In this document: positions 19,751-29,490 of the stretch, in pieces | Layout: every line of letters begins with the position of its first letter | Numbering within the stretch: the stretch's first letter is position 1 | From: Opitutaceae bacterium | GTDB taxonomy: Bacteria; Verrucomicrobiota; Verrucomicrobiia; Opitutales; Opitutaceae | Direction: 5' to 3' | DNA length: 64,000 nt | NCBI GenBank assembly: GCA_027490995.1 | Contig: JAIXWY010000011.1 | Location: 682,001-746,000 of the forward strand | The notes under the pieces: generated by a model | Seen by the model: only the letters and a program-made list of their open reading frames with translations | Database searches by the model: none | Told to the model about the DNA's origin: nothing | Made by a program: the position numbers and the translations under genes

Positions 19751-20965
19751 TCAACGCGCCGGCTCATTCGATCGCTTTGTCTCAGGGAAGCAGATACGCT
19801 GCACCGCGGCAGCGAAGTCCGGTGCGCCGCGGATGATCTCGATCTCCAGGCGCAGGTGGTACAGCGGCGCCGGCGGCTGGAGGTCCGCGGCGAGCCGCAC
19901 CGCATCTTTCTCTGTCGTGACGATGCACTCCACGCCCTTCGCGCGCGCCTCATCGAAAACCGATTCCAGGTCCTCTGGTCCGAAGCGATAATGGTCAAGG
20001 AAGCGGCGCGAGAAACACACCTCCGCGCCCAGGTCGCGGAGAAAGTTCTCGAAGCTCTCCGGTGCCGCGATGCCGCAGAAGGCTCCGACCCGTCGCCCCC
20101 GGAGGAAGGAGAGAGGCTGACGCAGCTCGGAGGAACCCACCGGCACGCCGAAGCGGTGCAGGTACTGGGGCCGGTGCGCACATTCAATCACGTCCGCCGC
20201 GGGATTGTAGCGTGCGAAGAGGGCCTCGATCTCCGGATCGCGACGGCCGTCGGACTTGGTCAGGAAAATGTAGTTCGCCCGCCGCAGGTGCTTGATCGGC
20301 TCGCGCAGGATCCCGCGAGGCAAAAGGTGACCGTTGCCGAAAGGGTTGGTCTTATCCACCAGCAGGAGGTTCAGACTCCCCTTCAGCGGCAGGTACTGGA
20401 AACCGTCATCCAGAACCAACGTGTCGCAGCCGAAACGCTTGATCGCATACGCCCCAGCCTTCACGCGGTCTTTGTCGACCAGCACCACCACGCCAGGCAG
20501 GTTGCGGGCAAGCATGAACGGCTCGTCGCCCGCCTCCTCGCTGTCCAGCAGAACCGTCTCGCCGTCGCTCACGACCCGCGGCGGCGGCGCGGCCGCATGG
20601 GTCAACCCATTCCACGCCCGACGCCATAGCGGCGGCGCCTTGCTCTTATAGCCGCGGGACAGGATGGCCACGCGTCTCCCGCGATCGCGGAGAGCCCGGG
20701 CAAACTTCTCGACAACAGGAGTCTTACCCGTGCCACCGACGGTGAGGTTACCCACCACCACCACCAAGCACCCCAGCGGCTGGTCATGTAGGATCCGGTG
20801 CCGGTAAAGCCACAGGCGGGTCTGGGTCAGCGCGCTGAACACCGCCGAAAGGGCCTGCAACACCGCCGCATAGACCGTCGCCCCCGCGTCCTCGCGGCGA
20901 CCGAAGATCACATCGATCGTGTAGGCCTCGAAGGCGGTGAATTTGCGTTTGAGCCACGACGACAT
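19751..20965 (-). CDS. lpxK: Tetraacyldisaccharide 4'-kinase
   Basis: 404 residues from ATG 20965; an upstream in-frame start at 21007 adds a basic stretch without similarity. The P-loop [12 protein letters not shown] lies at 72-83. Family motifs follow: [29 protein letters not shown] and a late [10 protein letters not shown]. LpxK phosphorylates lipid A disaccharide at the inner membrane. Its presence implies LPS in this organism. The stop lies 15 bases from that of speA on the opposite strand. Confidence 0.96.
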   Translation of the reverse strand: MSSWLKRKFTAFEAYTIDVIFGRREDAGATVYAAVLQALSAVFSALTQTRLWLYRHRILHDQPLGCLVVVVGNLTVGGTGKTPVVEKFARALRDRGRRVAILSRGYKSKAPPLWRRAWNGLTHAAAPPPRVVSDGETVLLDSEEAGDEPFMLARNLPGVVVLVDKDRVKAGAYAIKRFGCDTLVLDDGFQYLPLKGSLNLLLVDKTNPFGNGHLLPRGILREPIKHLRRANYIFLTKSDGRRDPEIEALFARYNPAADVIECAHRPQYLHRFGVPVGSSELRQPLSFLRGRRVGAFCGIAAPESFENFLRDLGAEVCFSRRFLDHYRFGPEDLESVFDEARAKGVECIVTTEKDAVRLAADLQPPAPLYHLRLEIEIIRGAPDFAAAVQRICFPETKRSNEPAR

Positions 20966-21093
20966 GCGGCAAGCTACCGGCAAACGGGTTTCACGCGGGG
21001 GGCGCAACCGGAATCATCCCCTGCCCTCCGACGATTTTTCGCCTTCCGGCTTCCTTTGCCGCTCTCACACCCTAAGCTCCCTCCCTCGCGTTC

Positions 21094-22188
21094 ATGAGCT
21101 ACAAACTGTTCATCCCTGGCCCGATCGCCGTCTCGGAGAAGACCCTTCGCGCCATGACTCGGCCAATGATCGGCCACCGCAGCAGCGACTTCGTCGCCCT
21201 CTACCAGGCCATCCAGCCCAAGCTGCAATCCCTGTTCTTCACCAAGGACCCAGTCTACCTGTCCACGAGCTCCGCCTGGGGCGTGATGGAGGGAGCTGTG
21301 CGCAACCTCTGCCGTCGCAAGGTGCTCAACTGCATGAACGGCGCTTTCTCCGACAAGTGGAACGACGTCGCCCTCCGCTGCGGCCGCGCCGCCGGGGCGC
21401 TGCGCTTCGACTGGGGCAAACCTATCGATCCCGAGGCCCTCCGCCGCGAACTCGCCACCGGGGCCTACGACTGCGTCACCCTGATCCACAACGAAACCTC
21501 CACCGGCACGATGAGCGATCTCACCGCCATCGCCGCCGTACTTCGCGAGTTTCCGGAGGTCATCTCGATCGTCGACACCGTGAGCTCCTTCAGCGTCGTC
21601 CCAATCGAGAAAGACGCGCTCGGCATCGACGTCATCATCACCGGCTCTCAGAAGGCTCTCGCGATGCCCCCCGGTCTCGCCCTCGTGACCGTCTCAGCGC
21701 GTGCCCTCGCCCGCGCGGCCACCTCGCCGGACCGCGGTTACTACTTCGACTTCGTGGAATTCCAGAAGAACCACGAGCAGGGTATGACCCCGAGCACGCC
21801 GGTCATCCCGCTCATCTACGCCCTCCAGTCGAAACTCGAGGACATCGAGACCGAGGGGATCGAGGCGCGCTATGCCCGCCACCTGCGCCTCAACGAACGC
21901 ATGCGCGCCTGGGGCGCCGGTCACGGATTCTCTCTGTTCCCCGAGACCCGTTATGGTTCCCGGTCTCTGAATTGCTTCGCGAACAGCGCCGGCTACGACC
22001 TCGCCGCGCTGAACAAGACTCTCAAGTCCAAGCATGGCCTCGTGATCGACGGCGGCTACGGCAAGCTCAAGGGCAAGACGTTTCGGATCTCAAACATGGG
22101 CGACGAAACCGACGAGACCATGTCGGTCCTCATCCAAGCCCTCGACAGCGCGCTGGCGTCCACGCCACGCGGTGTCGCGCCCGCCTAA
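21094..22188 (+). CDS. Class V aminotransferase (alanine/serine-glyoxylate type)
   Basis: 364 residues. The N-terminus LFIPGPIAVS and the GHRSSDF motif are typical of the alanine-glyoxylate/serine-pyruvate aminotransferase group. The PLP lysine is Lys187 in TGSQKAL; Asp161 in VDTVSS should contact the cofactor. In some bacteria such enzymes stand in for SerC in serine synthesis, so a phosphoserine aminotransferase role is possible but not shown. The gene is divergent from lpxK; its leader is CT-rich. A probable intrinsic terminator follows. Confidence 0.85.
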   Translation: MSYKLFIPGPIAVSEKTLRAMTRPMIGHRSSDFVALYQAIQPKLQSLFFTKDPVYLSTSSAWGVMEGAVRNLCRRKVLNCMNGAFSDKWNDVALRCGRAAGALRFDWGKPIDPEALRRELATGAYDCVTLIHNETSTGTMSDLTAIAAVLREFPEVISIVDTVSSFSVVPIEKDALGIDVIITGSQKALAMPPGLALVTVSARALARAATSPDRGYYFDFVEFQKNHEQGMTPSTPVIPLIYALQSKLEDIETEGIEARYARHLRLNERMRAWGAGHGFSLFPETRYGSRSLNCFANSAGYDLAALNKTLKSKHGLVIDGGYGKLKGKTFRISNMGDETDETMSVLIQALDSALASTPRGVAPA

Positions 22189-22227
22189 ACGCGCGCGTTT
22201 CACCGAACCCCTCGGGACTACTTTCGT

Positions 22228-22270
22228 CCGCTCCGCTCCCGCTGTGCGCAGCGGGCCGCAGCGGTCTTTT
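22228..22270 (+). terminator. Intrinsic terminator after the aminotransferase gene
   Basis: A long GC-rich hairpin (inner stem CCCGCT with AGCGGG around GTGCGC, outer stem CCGCT with AGCGG, with small internal mismatches) is followed by TCTTTT. It sits 40 bases after the stop codon and upstream of topB. Confidence 0.6.
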
Positions 22271-22344
22271 GCCCTCCGCCGGGCGGTCACAAAAAAAACT
22301 AAACCTTGAAATCCGGCGCGGTGGAGCCTAACGCCTCGCGCTGA

Positions 22345-25155
22345 ATGAAGTCGCTCGTCATTGCCGAAAAGCCTTCCGTCGCCGCCGACCTGGCGCGTGC
22401 GCTCGGCAAGATTCCCAAGAAGGGCGACGTCTACGAAGACGAGTCGTACGTCATCAGTTCGGCCGTCGGTCACCTCGTCGAACTCGAGATGCCCGAGGAC
22501 ATCGACAAGAAGAAGTACGGGTTCTGGCGCCTGGAGGCGCTGCCCATCATCCCGGAGAAGTTCGGGCTCAAGCCGATCAGCGACACGAAGGATCGTTTCG
22601 ACCTGCTCAAGAAGCTTCTGGCCCGTAAGGACGTCGATCAGGTCATCAACGCCTGCGACGCCGGACGCGAGGGCGAGCTGATCTTCACGTACATCTACCA
22701 GCTCGCCCGCTGCAAGCTGCCGGTAAAGCGCGCCTGGATGCAGACGATGACCACCGAGGGCATCGCCACGGCCTTCCGCAATCTGCGCGACGGTAACCAG
22801 CTCGCTGGGCTCGCCGACGCCGCCCGGTGCCGCTCCGAGAGCGACTGGCTGATCGGGATCAACGGCACGCGCGCGATCACCAAGCGGATGTTCGGCTCCC
22901 GCGCCGGCAACGTCGCCTCCGTGGGCCGCGTCCAGACCCCCACCCTCGCCATCGTCTTCAACCGCGAGCTCGAAATCCGTAACTTCAAGCCCCGCGCATT
23001 CTGGCGCATCACCGCCGACTTCACCGTCGCCAAGGGTTCTTACGAGGGCGTCTATCAACGCCCGAACTTCCGCAAGGCGGAGAACGACGATCATGATCGC
23101 GTCGATCGAGTCTGGGACGAGGCCACCGCTAAGGCCGTCGTCGCCGCTTGCCAAGGTCATCCGCCCGCCTCCGTCTCCGAGGAGAAGAAGGCTTCGAATC
23201 AAGCCAGCCCACGCCTCTACGATCTCACCACGCTGCAACGCGAGGCCAACAACCGCTTCGGCCTATCCGCCCGTCGGACCCTCCAGATCGCTCAGGCCCT
23301 CTACGAACGCCACAAGGTCATCACCTACCCGCGTACCGATTCCCGCGCGCTGCCGGAAGATTACCTGCCCACCTGCCGCGAGACGCTCTCCAGCCTCGGC
23401 GGCGACCTCGGCAAACATGCCCAGACCGTACTGGGCGAGGGCTGGCTGCGCCCCAACAAGCGCATCTTCAACAACGCCCAAATCTCGGACCACTTCGCGA
23501 TCATCCCCACCACCACCGAACCTTCCAATCTCGATGAGATGGAGGCCAAGGTCTACGATATGATCGCGCGGCGCTTCGTCGCCACGTTCTTCCCCTCCGC
23601 CGAGTTCGATGTCACGACCCGCATCAGCACGGTCGCCCCAGGCCATGCGTTCAAGACCGAGGGCAAGGTGCTGACGTCACCCGGTTGGCTCGCCGTCTAT
23701 GGCAAGACGACGGTCGAGGACGACTCGCCCGACTCCAAGGCCCTGCCGGCACTCAGCGCCGCCGACAACGCCCGCGCCCAGACCGGTGAGGCTCGACTCC
23801 ACGCCGAGTCCACCAAGCCACCTCCCCGCTACACGGAAGCTACGCTGCTGTCCGCGATGGAGGGCGCCGGGAAGCTGATCGACGACGAGGAATTCGCCGA
23901 CGCCATGAAGGAACGCGGTCTGGGCACACCTGCCACCCGCGCCGATACCATCGACGGTCTCATCAATCAGAAGTACATCGAGCGCAACCAGCGCGAACTG
24001 GTGCCCACGTCCAAGGCCGAATCCCTGCTGGAATTCCTCGCCGCCGTCGGCGCCGATGCCCTCACCAAGCCCGACATGACCGGCCAGTGGGAATACAAGC
24101 TTCGGCAGATGGAGCATAATCAGTTTCCCCGCGATCGCTTCATGGCCGAAATCGTCGAGGTCACCAAGGGCATCGTCGATCGGACCCGGAGTTTCGAGGA
24201 GGATGCCTCCACCGGGCGCATGACCGACATTGTTTGCCCGACGGATGGCAAAACGATGCTGGAGACGTTGCGCGGCTTCCGGTCCCAAGATGGAACCCTC
24301 GTCGTCTACAAGGTGATGAGCGGCCGCAAAATCGCCGAGGACGAGGTCCGCGAACTCGTCACCCGCGGCGAAATCGGTCCGCTCGATGGCTTCGTCTCGG
24401 CCAAGACCGGCAATCGTTTTCCATCGAAGATTCGGCTCGTCGACGACGAGAAGAATCCCGGTCGGCGCAAGGCCGAGTTGGACTTTGGAACGAAGGTCGA
24501 TGTCAACACCCTGACACCTTTCTGGACCGATCCGCAGTCCCACGCTGAGCTCTGCGAGGCGCCGACCAACTACGTGCTGCGCGAACGCGAGGGGGATCAG
24601 TGGCGCGAGGCTTTCAAGGTCGGCCGCCTGATGTGCCAGAAGCCGATCACCCGCGAGCAGGCAATCCAGCTCGTCGAGAAACAGAAGACTGATCTGATCC
24701 AGGGTTTCATTTCCAAGAAGGGACGTCCCTTCGACGCCTACCTTCTTCGCCAAGGTCCAAAGATCGCTTGGGAGTTCCCGCCGCGGAAGCCGAGAGAGGG
24801 CGCAAAAAACGCCGACGGATCCCCTCGCGCCCCGCGCAAGGCCAAGGCTCCCCTCGATCTCTCCAAGGCCCGGCGCCTCGGCGAAAGCAAGGTCCACGGC
24901 GGCGACCTCTACGAGACCCCAGATGCCTTTGTGGTCACGAAGCCCGGCGCCGAGGACAAGCCTCGCGTCGTCTTCGAGATGAAGCGCTCCATCTGTGGCC
25001 GCGAAATTCCCGCCGACGAGGTCGAGCGCCTCGTCGAAACCGGACGCACCGGTCTGATCGACGGGCTGATGTCGAAACGCGGAACGACCTTCAGCGCCTA
25101 CTTCGTTCTGTCCGCCGACAAGAAGAAGACCGAGTTTGAGTTCCCGCCGCGCTGA
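22345..25155 (+). CDS. topB: Type IA DNA topoisomerase III with three C-terminal repeat domains
   Basis: 936 residues. Toprim domain: Glu8 in VIAEKPS and DAGREGE (Asp105, Glu110). The family SVGRVQTPTL lies at about 192-201, and the catalytic tyrosine is Tyr328 in ITYPRTDSR. The core ends near residue 615. Beyond it, about 310 residues hold three copies of a roughly 60-residue unit (SGRKIAEDEV, CQKPITREQA and CGREIPADEV openings, each followed by a GxxGxxDGF/L-type turn and xxKxGxxF). These look like the Toprim_Crpt C-terminal repeat seen in topoisomerase III. There are no four-cysteine zinc fingers. The enzyme relaxes and decatenates DNA through single-strand passage. Longer than E. coli TopB (653). 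Confidence 0.93.
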   Translation: MKSLVIAEKPSVAADLARALGKIPKKGDVYEDESYVISSAVGHLVELEMPEDIDKKKYGFWRLEALPIIPEKFGLKPISDTKDRFDLLKKLLARKDVDQVINACDAGREGELIFTYIYQLARCKLPVKRAWMQTMTTEGIATAFRNLRDGNQLAGLADAARCRSESDWLIGINGTRAITKRMFGSRAGNVASVGRVQTPTLAIVFNRELEIRNFKPRAFWRITADFTVAKGSYEGVYQRPNFRKAENDDHDRVDRVWDEATAKAVVAACQGHPPASVSEEKKASNQASPRLYDLTTLQREANNRFGLSARRTLQIAQALYERHKVITYPRTDSRALPEDYLPTCRETLSSLGGDLGKHAQTVLGEGWLRPNKRIFNNAQISDHFAIIPTTTEPSNLDEMEAKVYDMIARRFVATFFPSAEFDVTTRISTVAPGHAFKTEGKVLTSPGWLAVYGKTTVEDDSPDSKALPALSAADNARAQTGEARLHAESTKPPPRYTEATLLSAMEGAGKLIDDEEFADAMKERGLGTPATRADTIDGLINQKYIERNQRELVPTSKAESLLEFLAAVGADALTKPDMTGQWEYKLRQMEHNQFPRDRFMAEIVEVTKGIVDRTRSFEEDASTGRMTDIVCPTDGKTMLETLRGFRSQDGTLVVYKVMSGRKIAEDEVRELVTRGEIGPLDGFVSAKTGNRFPSKIRLVDDEKNPGRRKAELDFGTKVDVNTLTPFWTDPQSHAELCEAPTNYVLREREGDQWREAFKVGRLMCQKPITREQAIQLVEKQKTDLIQGFISKKGRPFDAYLLRQGPKIAWEFPPRKPREGAKNADGSPRAPRKAKAPLDLSKARRLGESKVHGGDLYETPDAFVVTKPGAEDKPRVVFEMKRSICGREIPADEVERLVETGRTGLIDGLMSKRGTTFSAYFVLSADKKKTEFEFPPR

Positions 25156-25489
25156 CCGCCGTCCAGCGCCACGCGGTCCAGTCGAGCGCCTCCCGAGTGC
25201 CGAGACGAATCTGGAGTCGCCATCTGAGACCCGCCTCGTGCGTCCCTGCCGACTCTTCCATCTGAACAAGTCGGCCCAACGCGACTCTCCGATCCCCTTC
25301 GACCAATCGGTCGATCCGGTCCTGCTCAGACACCAAGAGGATCGGGCCAGCCGGCCCCATCCGAGCAGGGGTGACGCTGCGTCTGTCAGTCCGTCACGAA
25401 GCCGTGAAAGGGCACGAATTCCGCTACTAAACCCTTGTCGCTCGACTCCGAACTCCCATAAGCTGAACTGATTTTCACCTCCCTAGCCT
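25156..25489. other. Intergenic region upstream of fba
   Basis: 334 bases between topB and fba. Short frames on both strands show no recognisable product. Apart from the weak promoter-like pair near its right end, I see no repeat, RNA structure or terminator that I would defend. Confidence 0.5.
25435..25462 (+). promoter_or_regulatory. Weak sigma70-like promoter candidate for fba
   Basis: TTGTCG and CATAAG are separated by 16 bases and lie 28-55 bases before the fba ATG. Each box matches four of six consensus positions, which is weak in a GC-rich genome. Confidence 0.25.
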
Positions 25490-26440
25490 ATGATCGTTAC
25501 GACCGCACAGCTGTTCAAGCACGCCTATGGCAAGTATGCCGTGGGAGCCTATAACATCAATAATGCCGAACAGGCGATGGGCCTGTTCCGCGGCGCGATC
25601 ATGTCCAAGGCGCCGTTCATCATCCAGATTTCCAAGGGCGCCCGGTCTTACACGGATAAGCGCATGCTCGAGGCGATCATTCGCTCGGCCGGAGAGATCT
25701 TTCCCGAGGCGATCTTCGCGGTACATCTGGATCACGGTGACGAGGCCACCTGCTACGACTGCATCAAGTCCGGCTTCTTCAGCTCGGTGATGATCGACGC
25801 GTCCCACGATCCGTTCGAGAAGAACATCGAGATCACCAAGCGCGTGGTCGACGCCGCTCACGCCCGGGGCATCTCCGTCGAAGCCGAGCTAGGCATGCTC
25901 GGTGGCGTGGAAGAAGATATCCAGGTCGAGGACGGCCACGCCACGCTGACCAATCCGGCCGAGGCCGAGGAATTCGTGAAGCGCACCGGCTGCGATTCCC
26001 TCGCCTGCGCGATCGGCACGTCGCACGGCGCCTTCAAGTTCAAGGGCAAGCAGTCGCTGCACTTCGATGTTCTCCAGAAGATCCAGCTCCGCCTGCCCCG
26101 CTTCCCGCTCGTCATGCACGGCTCGTCCTCGGTCCCGCAGGAAGAGGTCGCCCGCATCAACGCCGCTGGTGGCTCAATCAAGGACTCCGCCGGCGTCGAT
26201 GTGAACGAGTACCTCCCCGCGGCCAAGCTTGGCGTGACCAAGATCAATATCGATACCGATGGTCGCCTGGTGTGGACCCGCGTTCACCGCGAGTTTTTCC
26301 GCGACAAGCCGTCGGACTTCGACTTCCGCCCGCCGGGTAAGATCTTCATGGAGGAGTACGCGAAGTTCATCGCGAGCCGTAATCAACTCCTCGGATCTGC
26401 CGGACAGCTCGACAGCCTCCGCGAATCCCTCAAGGCCTAA
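25490..26440 (+). CDS. fba: Class II fructose-bisphosphate aldolase
   Basis: 316 residues, the usual length for class II zinc aldolases. Motifs: AYNINNAEQ near the start, VHLDHGDEA (zinc-binding His and catalytic Asp), VMIDASHDPF, the EAELGMLGG segment, GTSHGAFKF and MHGSSSVP (both with zinc-ligand His), and KINIDTDGR near the end. It cleaves fructose-1,6-bisphosphate reversibly in glycolysis and gluconeogenesis. A tagatose-bisphosphate specificity cannot be excluded from sequence. It is a single-gene unit with an intrinsic terminator behind it, and its start has a pyrimidine-rich leader. Confidence 0.94.
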   Translation: MIVTTAQLFKHAYGKYAVGAYNINNAEQAMGLFRGAIMSKAPFIIQISKGARSYTDKRMLEAIIRSAGEIFPEAIFAVHLDHGDEATCYDCIKSGFFSSVMIDASHDPFEKNIEITKRVVDAAHARGISVEAELGMLGGVEEDIQVEDGHATLTNPAEAEEFVKRTGCDSLACAIGTSHGAFKFKGKQSLHFDVLQKIQLRLPRFPLVMHGSSSVPQEEVARINAAGGSIKDSAGVDVNEYLPAAKLGVTKINIDTDGRLVWTRVHREFFRDKPSDFDFRPPGKIFMEEYAKFIASRNQLLGSAGQLDSLRESLKA

Positions 26441-26483
26441 GCCTCACTCCAACGTCGGTCCGTCCTCCGGATCGCACGTTCAC

Positions 26484-26527
26484 CGCGCCGCGCGTTCCGT
26501 CACCGGGACCCGCGGCGCGTCTGTTTT
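26484..26527 (+). terminator. Intrinsic terminator after fba
   Basis: A perfect 9-bp stem (CGCGCCGCG with CGCGGCGCG, 26484-26492 and 26511-26519) is followed by TCTGTTTT. It lies 43 bases after the fba stop. Confidence 0.75.
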
Positions 26528-26654
26528 CGCATCTCACCGCTCCCGAGCCTCGCGACTCACTCGTGCAGCCGCGACCGGTCTCGGCGGAGCACACCTGGCT
26601 CTCGGCTGGTCCGAGATCGCCTTCACTCCCACGCGCCGTCCCACCAGCCGGAGC

Positions 26655-27491
26655 TCAAGGCAACCAAGGAAACTTACGGACGGCCGGGGCCCGCTTCTCG
26701 CGCTGCGCCCGGTGAAACTCTTTCGCCTCGTCGGTCATGTAATAGAGCATCGTGGCGTTACCCGCAAGTTCCTGAATGCCCGTCTGGCCATCGAGCTCCG
26801 CGTTGAACGCGCTCTTGAGCGCGCGAATCGCCAGCGGACTGTGACCCAGGATCTCCCGCGCCCAACGCACGCCCTCCGCCTCAAGCTCGCTCACGGGCAC
26901 CACGGTGTTCACCAATCCCATTTCCAGCGCCTGCGCCGCTGTGTATTGACGACACAGGTACCAAATCTCCCGCGCCTTCTTCTGCCCCACCACGCGGGCG
27001 AGGTAGCTCGAGCCAAAGCCCGCGTCGAAGCTGCCCATCCGGGGGCCCACTTGACCAAAGATCGCGTTGTCTGCAGCGATCGAGAGATCGCACACGACGT
27101 GCAACACATGCCCGCCACCGATGGCGTAGCCCGCGACCAGCGCGATCACGACCTTCGGCACGGAGCGGATGAGTTTCTGCAAATCAAGGACATTGAGCCG
27201 CGGCACCCCATCGCCGCCCACGTAGCCCGCGTGGCCGCGCACGCTCTGATCGCCGCCCGCACAGAAGGCGTATTTGCCATCGGTGTGCGGCCCTGCGCCG
27301 GTGAGGAGGATCACCCCGACCGAGGGGTCCTCGCGAGCGTCCAGCATGGCATCGTACATCTGGCTGACGGTCTCCGGCGTGAACGCATTCCGCCGATGGG
27401 GCCGGTTGATCGTAATCTTCGCGATGCCGTCCACCTTGTGGTACAGGATGTCCGAGTACGCTTTGGCGACTTTCCAATCGGGCTGGCTCAT
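26655..27491 (-). CDS. menB: 1,4-dihydroxy-2-naphthoyl-CoA synthase
   Basis: 278 residues of the crotonase fold. Motifs specific to MenB are visible: [26 protein letters not shown] (oxyanion hole), [28 protein letters not shown] and [10 protein letters not shown]. The enzyme closes the second ring of menaquinone from o-succinylbenzoyl-CoA. The other menaquinone genes, menD and menF, lie 2 kb further on the same strand but separated by kup on the opposite strand. The start codon has at most a weak AGGG. Confidence 0.97.
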   Translation of the reverse strand: MSQPDWKVAKAYSDILYHKVDGIAKITINRPHRRNAFTPETVSQMYDAMLDAREDPSVGVILLTGAGPHTDGKYAFCAGGDQSVRGHAGYVGGDGVPRLNVLDLQKLIRSVPKVVIALVAGYAIGGGHVLHVVCDLSIAADNAIFGQVGPRMGSFDAGFGSSYLARVVGQKKAREIWYLCRQYTAAQALEMGLVNTVVPVSELEAEGVRWAREILGHSPLAIRALKSAFNAELDGQTGIQELAGNATMLYYMTDEAKEFHRAQREKRAPAVRKFPWLP

Positions 27492-27606
27492 CCGACGACC
27501 CTGTCAGGTTCCGGCGCGGGGTCAATCCGGGCGCGTTGCAAGCAATCGTTGCGCCCTCAACGAAAACAGCTTGGACGGGCGGCCGAAGCGCGAATGCTAG
27601 GGGGCT

Positions 27607-29490
27607 ATGCAGTCGTCCTCCAGGACTTCGGCCGTCAAAGCGTCGCTCGTGCTCGGAGCACTCGGCGTGGTGTTCGGCGACATTGGAACGAGCCCGCTTT
27701 ACGCTTTCCGCGAGTCGATCGAGCACCTCGCCCCGGCCGATCGGGCGCACGGAATCCTCGGGGTTCTCTCGCTGATCTTCTGGTCACTGATGATCGTGGT
27801 GAGCCTGAAGTATGCGACGGTCGTGATGCGGGCCGATAACCGGGGCGAAGGCGGGATCTTCGCGCTGCTGGCCCTGAGCGGTCTGGAACCCTCCGATGGT
27901 GCCCGACGACGGATCACGCCCGGCGTCATGGTCGTGCTCATTGGAGCGGCGATGCTCTGCGGCGAAGGAGTCATCACCCCGGCGATTTCCGTGCTCAGCG
28001 CGGCGGAGGGCATGAAGCTAATCGTGCCCGAGTCATCGAGCTACGTCGTTCCCGTGAGCCTCGCGATCTTGGTCACGCTCTACGCAGTCCAACGCAAGGG
28101 CACGGCGCTCATCGGGCGCTGGTTCGGCCCGGTCATGGCAGTGTGGTTCGTGGTGCTGGGCGGGCTCGGCATTTACCACCTCGTCGCCACGCCAGCCGTG
28201 CTCCAAGCGCTGAATCCGGTCCACGGCTGGACCCTGCTTCGCTCCCACCCCGAAAGCGCAGCGGCGATCCTCGGCTCCGTCGTGCTCGCCATCACCGGTG
28301 TTGAGGCCCTCTACGCCGATATGGGCCACTTCGGCCGCCAGTCGATCATCCGCGCTTGGTACCTCTTGGTTCTCCCGGGCCTGACGCTGAATTACTTCGG
28401 TCAGGGAGCCTATCTCCTGTCCCACCCAACGGACAACGGAAACCCGTTCCTCTCGCTGGCACCCGAGGGTCCCGCGCGTACCGCACTGCTGATCCTGTCC
28501 TTCTTCGCGGCCGTGATCGCCAGCCAGGCCCTGATCTCCGGAACCTTTTCGCTGGTGCGGCAAGCGATCCAACTCGGTTTCTTTCCGCGCCTCAAGGTAC
28601 TTCACACCAGCGCCGAGCAAAGTGGTCAGATCTACGTGCCGCTCGTGAACACGCTGCTCGCCATCGGTTCCATCGCGACGGTGCTGCTGTTTCAATCGTC
28701 CTCCGAGCTCGCCGGCGCCTACGGCATCGCGGTAACCGGAGCTATGACGGCCACCACGTTCACGTTATTCTTCGCCGCCCGTCGTCGGTGGCAGTGGTCC
28801 CTGCCCGCCGCAGTCGGAGTCTGCGTGCTTTTCGGCATCGTCGACCTCACCTTCCTCCTGACCAACCTTCCAAAGATCGTCCACGGCGGATGGCTGCCCC
28901 TCGCCATCGCCGCCGTGTTGTTTGCGATCATGCACACCTGGAAGAGCGGGCGCAGCGAGATCCAAGATCGCGTCTACGGAAGCGCGGTCACCGAGCTCGA
29001 GCTGTCGAGCATCGCCCGCAGCAAGAACATCGTCCGCGTCCCCGGCAGCGCCGTCTTCATGGTCGGTACGCCCAAGGGCACGCCGCTGGCGCTGCTCCAC
29101 CACTTGAAGGCCAATAAGTGCCTGCAACAAACCGTCGTGCTGCTCACCATCACGACACAGGACGTGCCCGAGGTCGCCGATGACGAGCGCATGACCCTCG
29201 ACTCCATGGGGGAGGGTGTCTGGCGGGCCATCGGTCGCTACGGCTACATGGAGTCACCCAATGTCAGCCGTCTCATCGAGCGCATCAAGGCGCAGGGGGT
29301 GCCCATCAAGCCGATGGGCACGACCTACTACTTCAATCGCGAGATGATCATCACCGGGGGCAACGCGCGGATGCTGGAGTGGCAGAAAAATCTTTACGCC
29401 TTCCTGAGCCGCAATGCGACACCCGTGAAGGACTACTACCAGATCCTGCCGACGCAGATCATCGAGATCGGTCTGCCGGTCCAGCTCTAG
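27607..29490 (+). CDS. kup: Kup-family potassium uptake transporter
   Basis: 627 residues, typical for Kup/HAK/KT. The signature GDIGTSPLYAF lies at 24-34, followed by VVMRADNRGEGGIFAL and about twelve membrane helices up to roughly residue 435. A cytoplasmic C-terminal domain (about 440-627) follows. It is a proton-coupled K+ importer of the inner membrane. It has one of the few purine-rich ribosome sites here (AGGGGG about 3 bases before the ATG). It sits between menB and menD on the opposite strand; its stop directly abuts the menD stop with no base between them. Confidence 0.96.
   Translation: MQSSSRTSAVKASLVLGALGVVFGDIGTSPLYAFRESIEHLAPADRAHGILGVLSLIFWSLMIVVSLKYATVVMRADNRGEGGIFALLALSGLEPSDGARRRITPGVMVVLIGAAMLCGEGVITPAISVLSAAEGMKLIVPESSSYVVPVSLAILVTLYAVQRKGTALIGRWFGPVMAVWFVVLGGLGIYHLVATPAVLQALNPVHGWTLLRSHPESAAAILGSVVLAITGVEALYADMGHFGRQSIIRAWYLLVLPGLTLNYFGQGAYLLSHPTDNGNPFLSLAPEGPARTALLILSFFAAVIASQALISGTFSLVRQAIQLGFFPRLKVLHTSAEQSGQIYVPLVNTLLAIGSIATVLLFQSSSELAGAYGIAVTGAMTATTFTLFFAARRRWQWSLPAAVGVCVLFGIVDLTFLLTNLPKIVHGGWLPLAIAAVLFAIMHTWKSGRSEIQDRVYGSAVTELELSSIARSKNIVRVPGSAVFMVGTPKGTPLALLHHLKANKCLQQTVVLLTITTQDVPEVADDERMTLDSMGEGVWRAIGRYGYMESPNVSRLIERIKAQGVPIKPMGTTYYFNREMIITGGNARMLEWQKNLYAFLSRNATPVKDYYQILPTQIIEIGLPVQL

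Noticed and set aside
23677-25269. 530-codon minus-strand frame opposite topB
   Set aside because: Shadow of the topoisomerase gene; no motif or family, and topB is fully supported.
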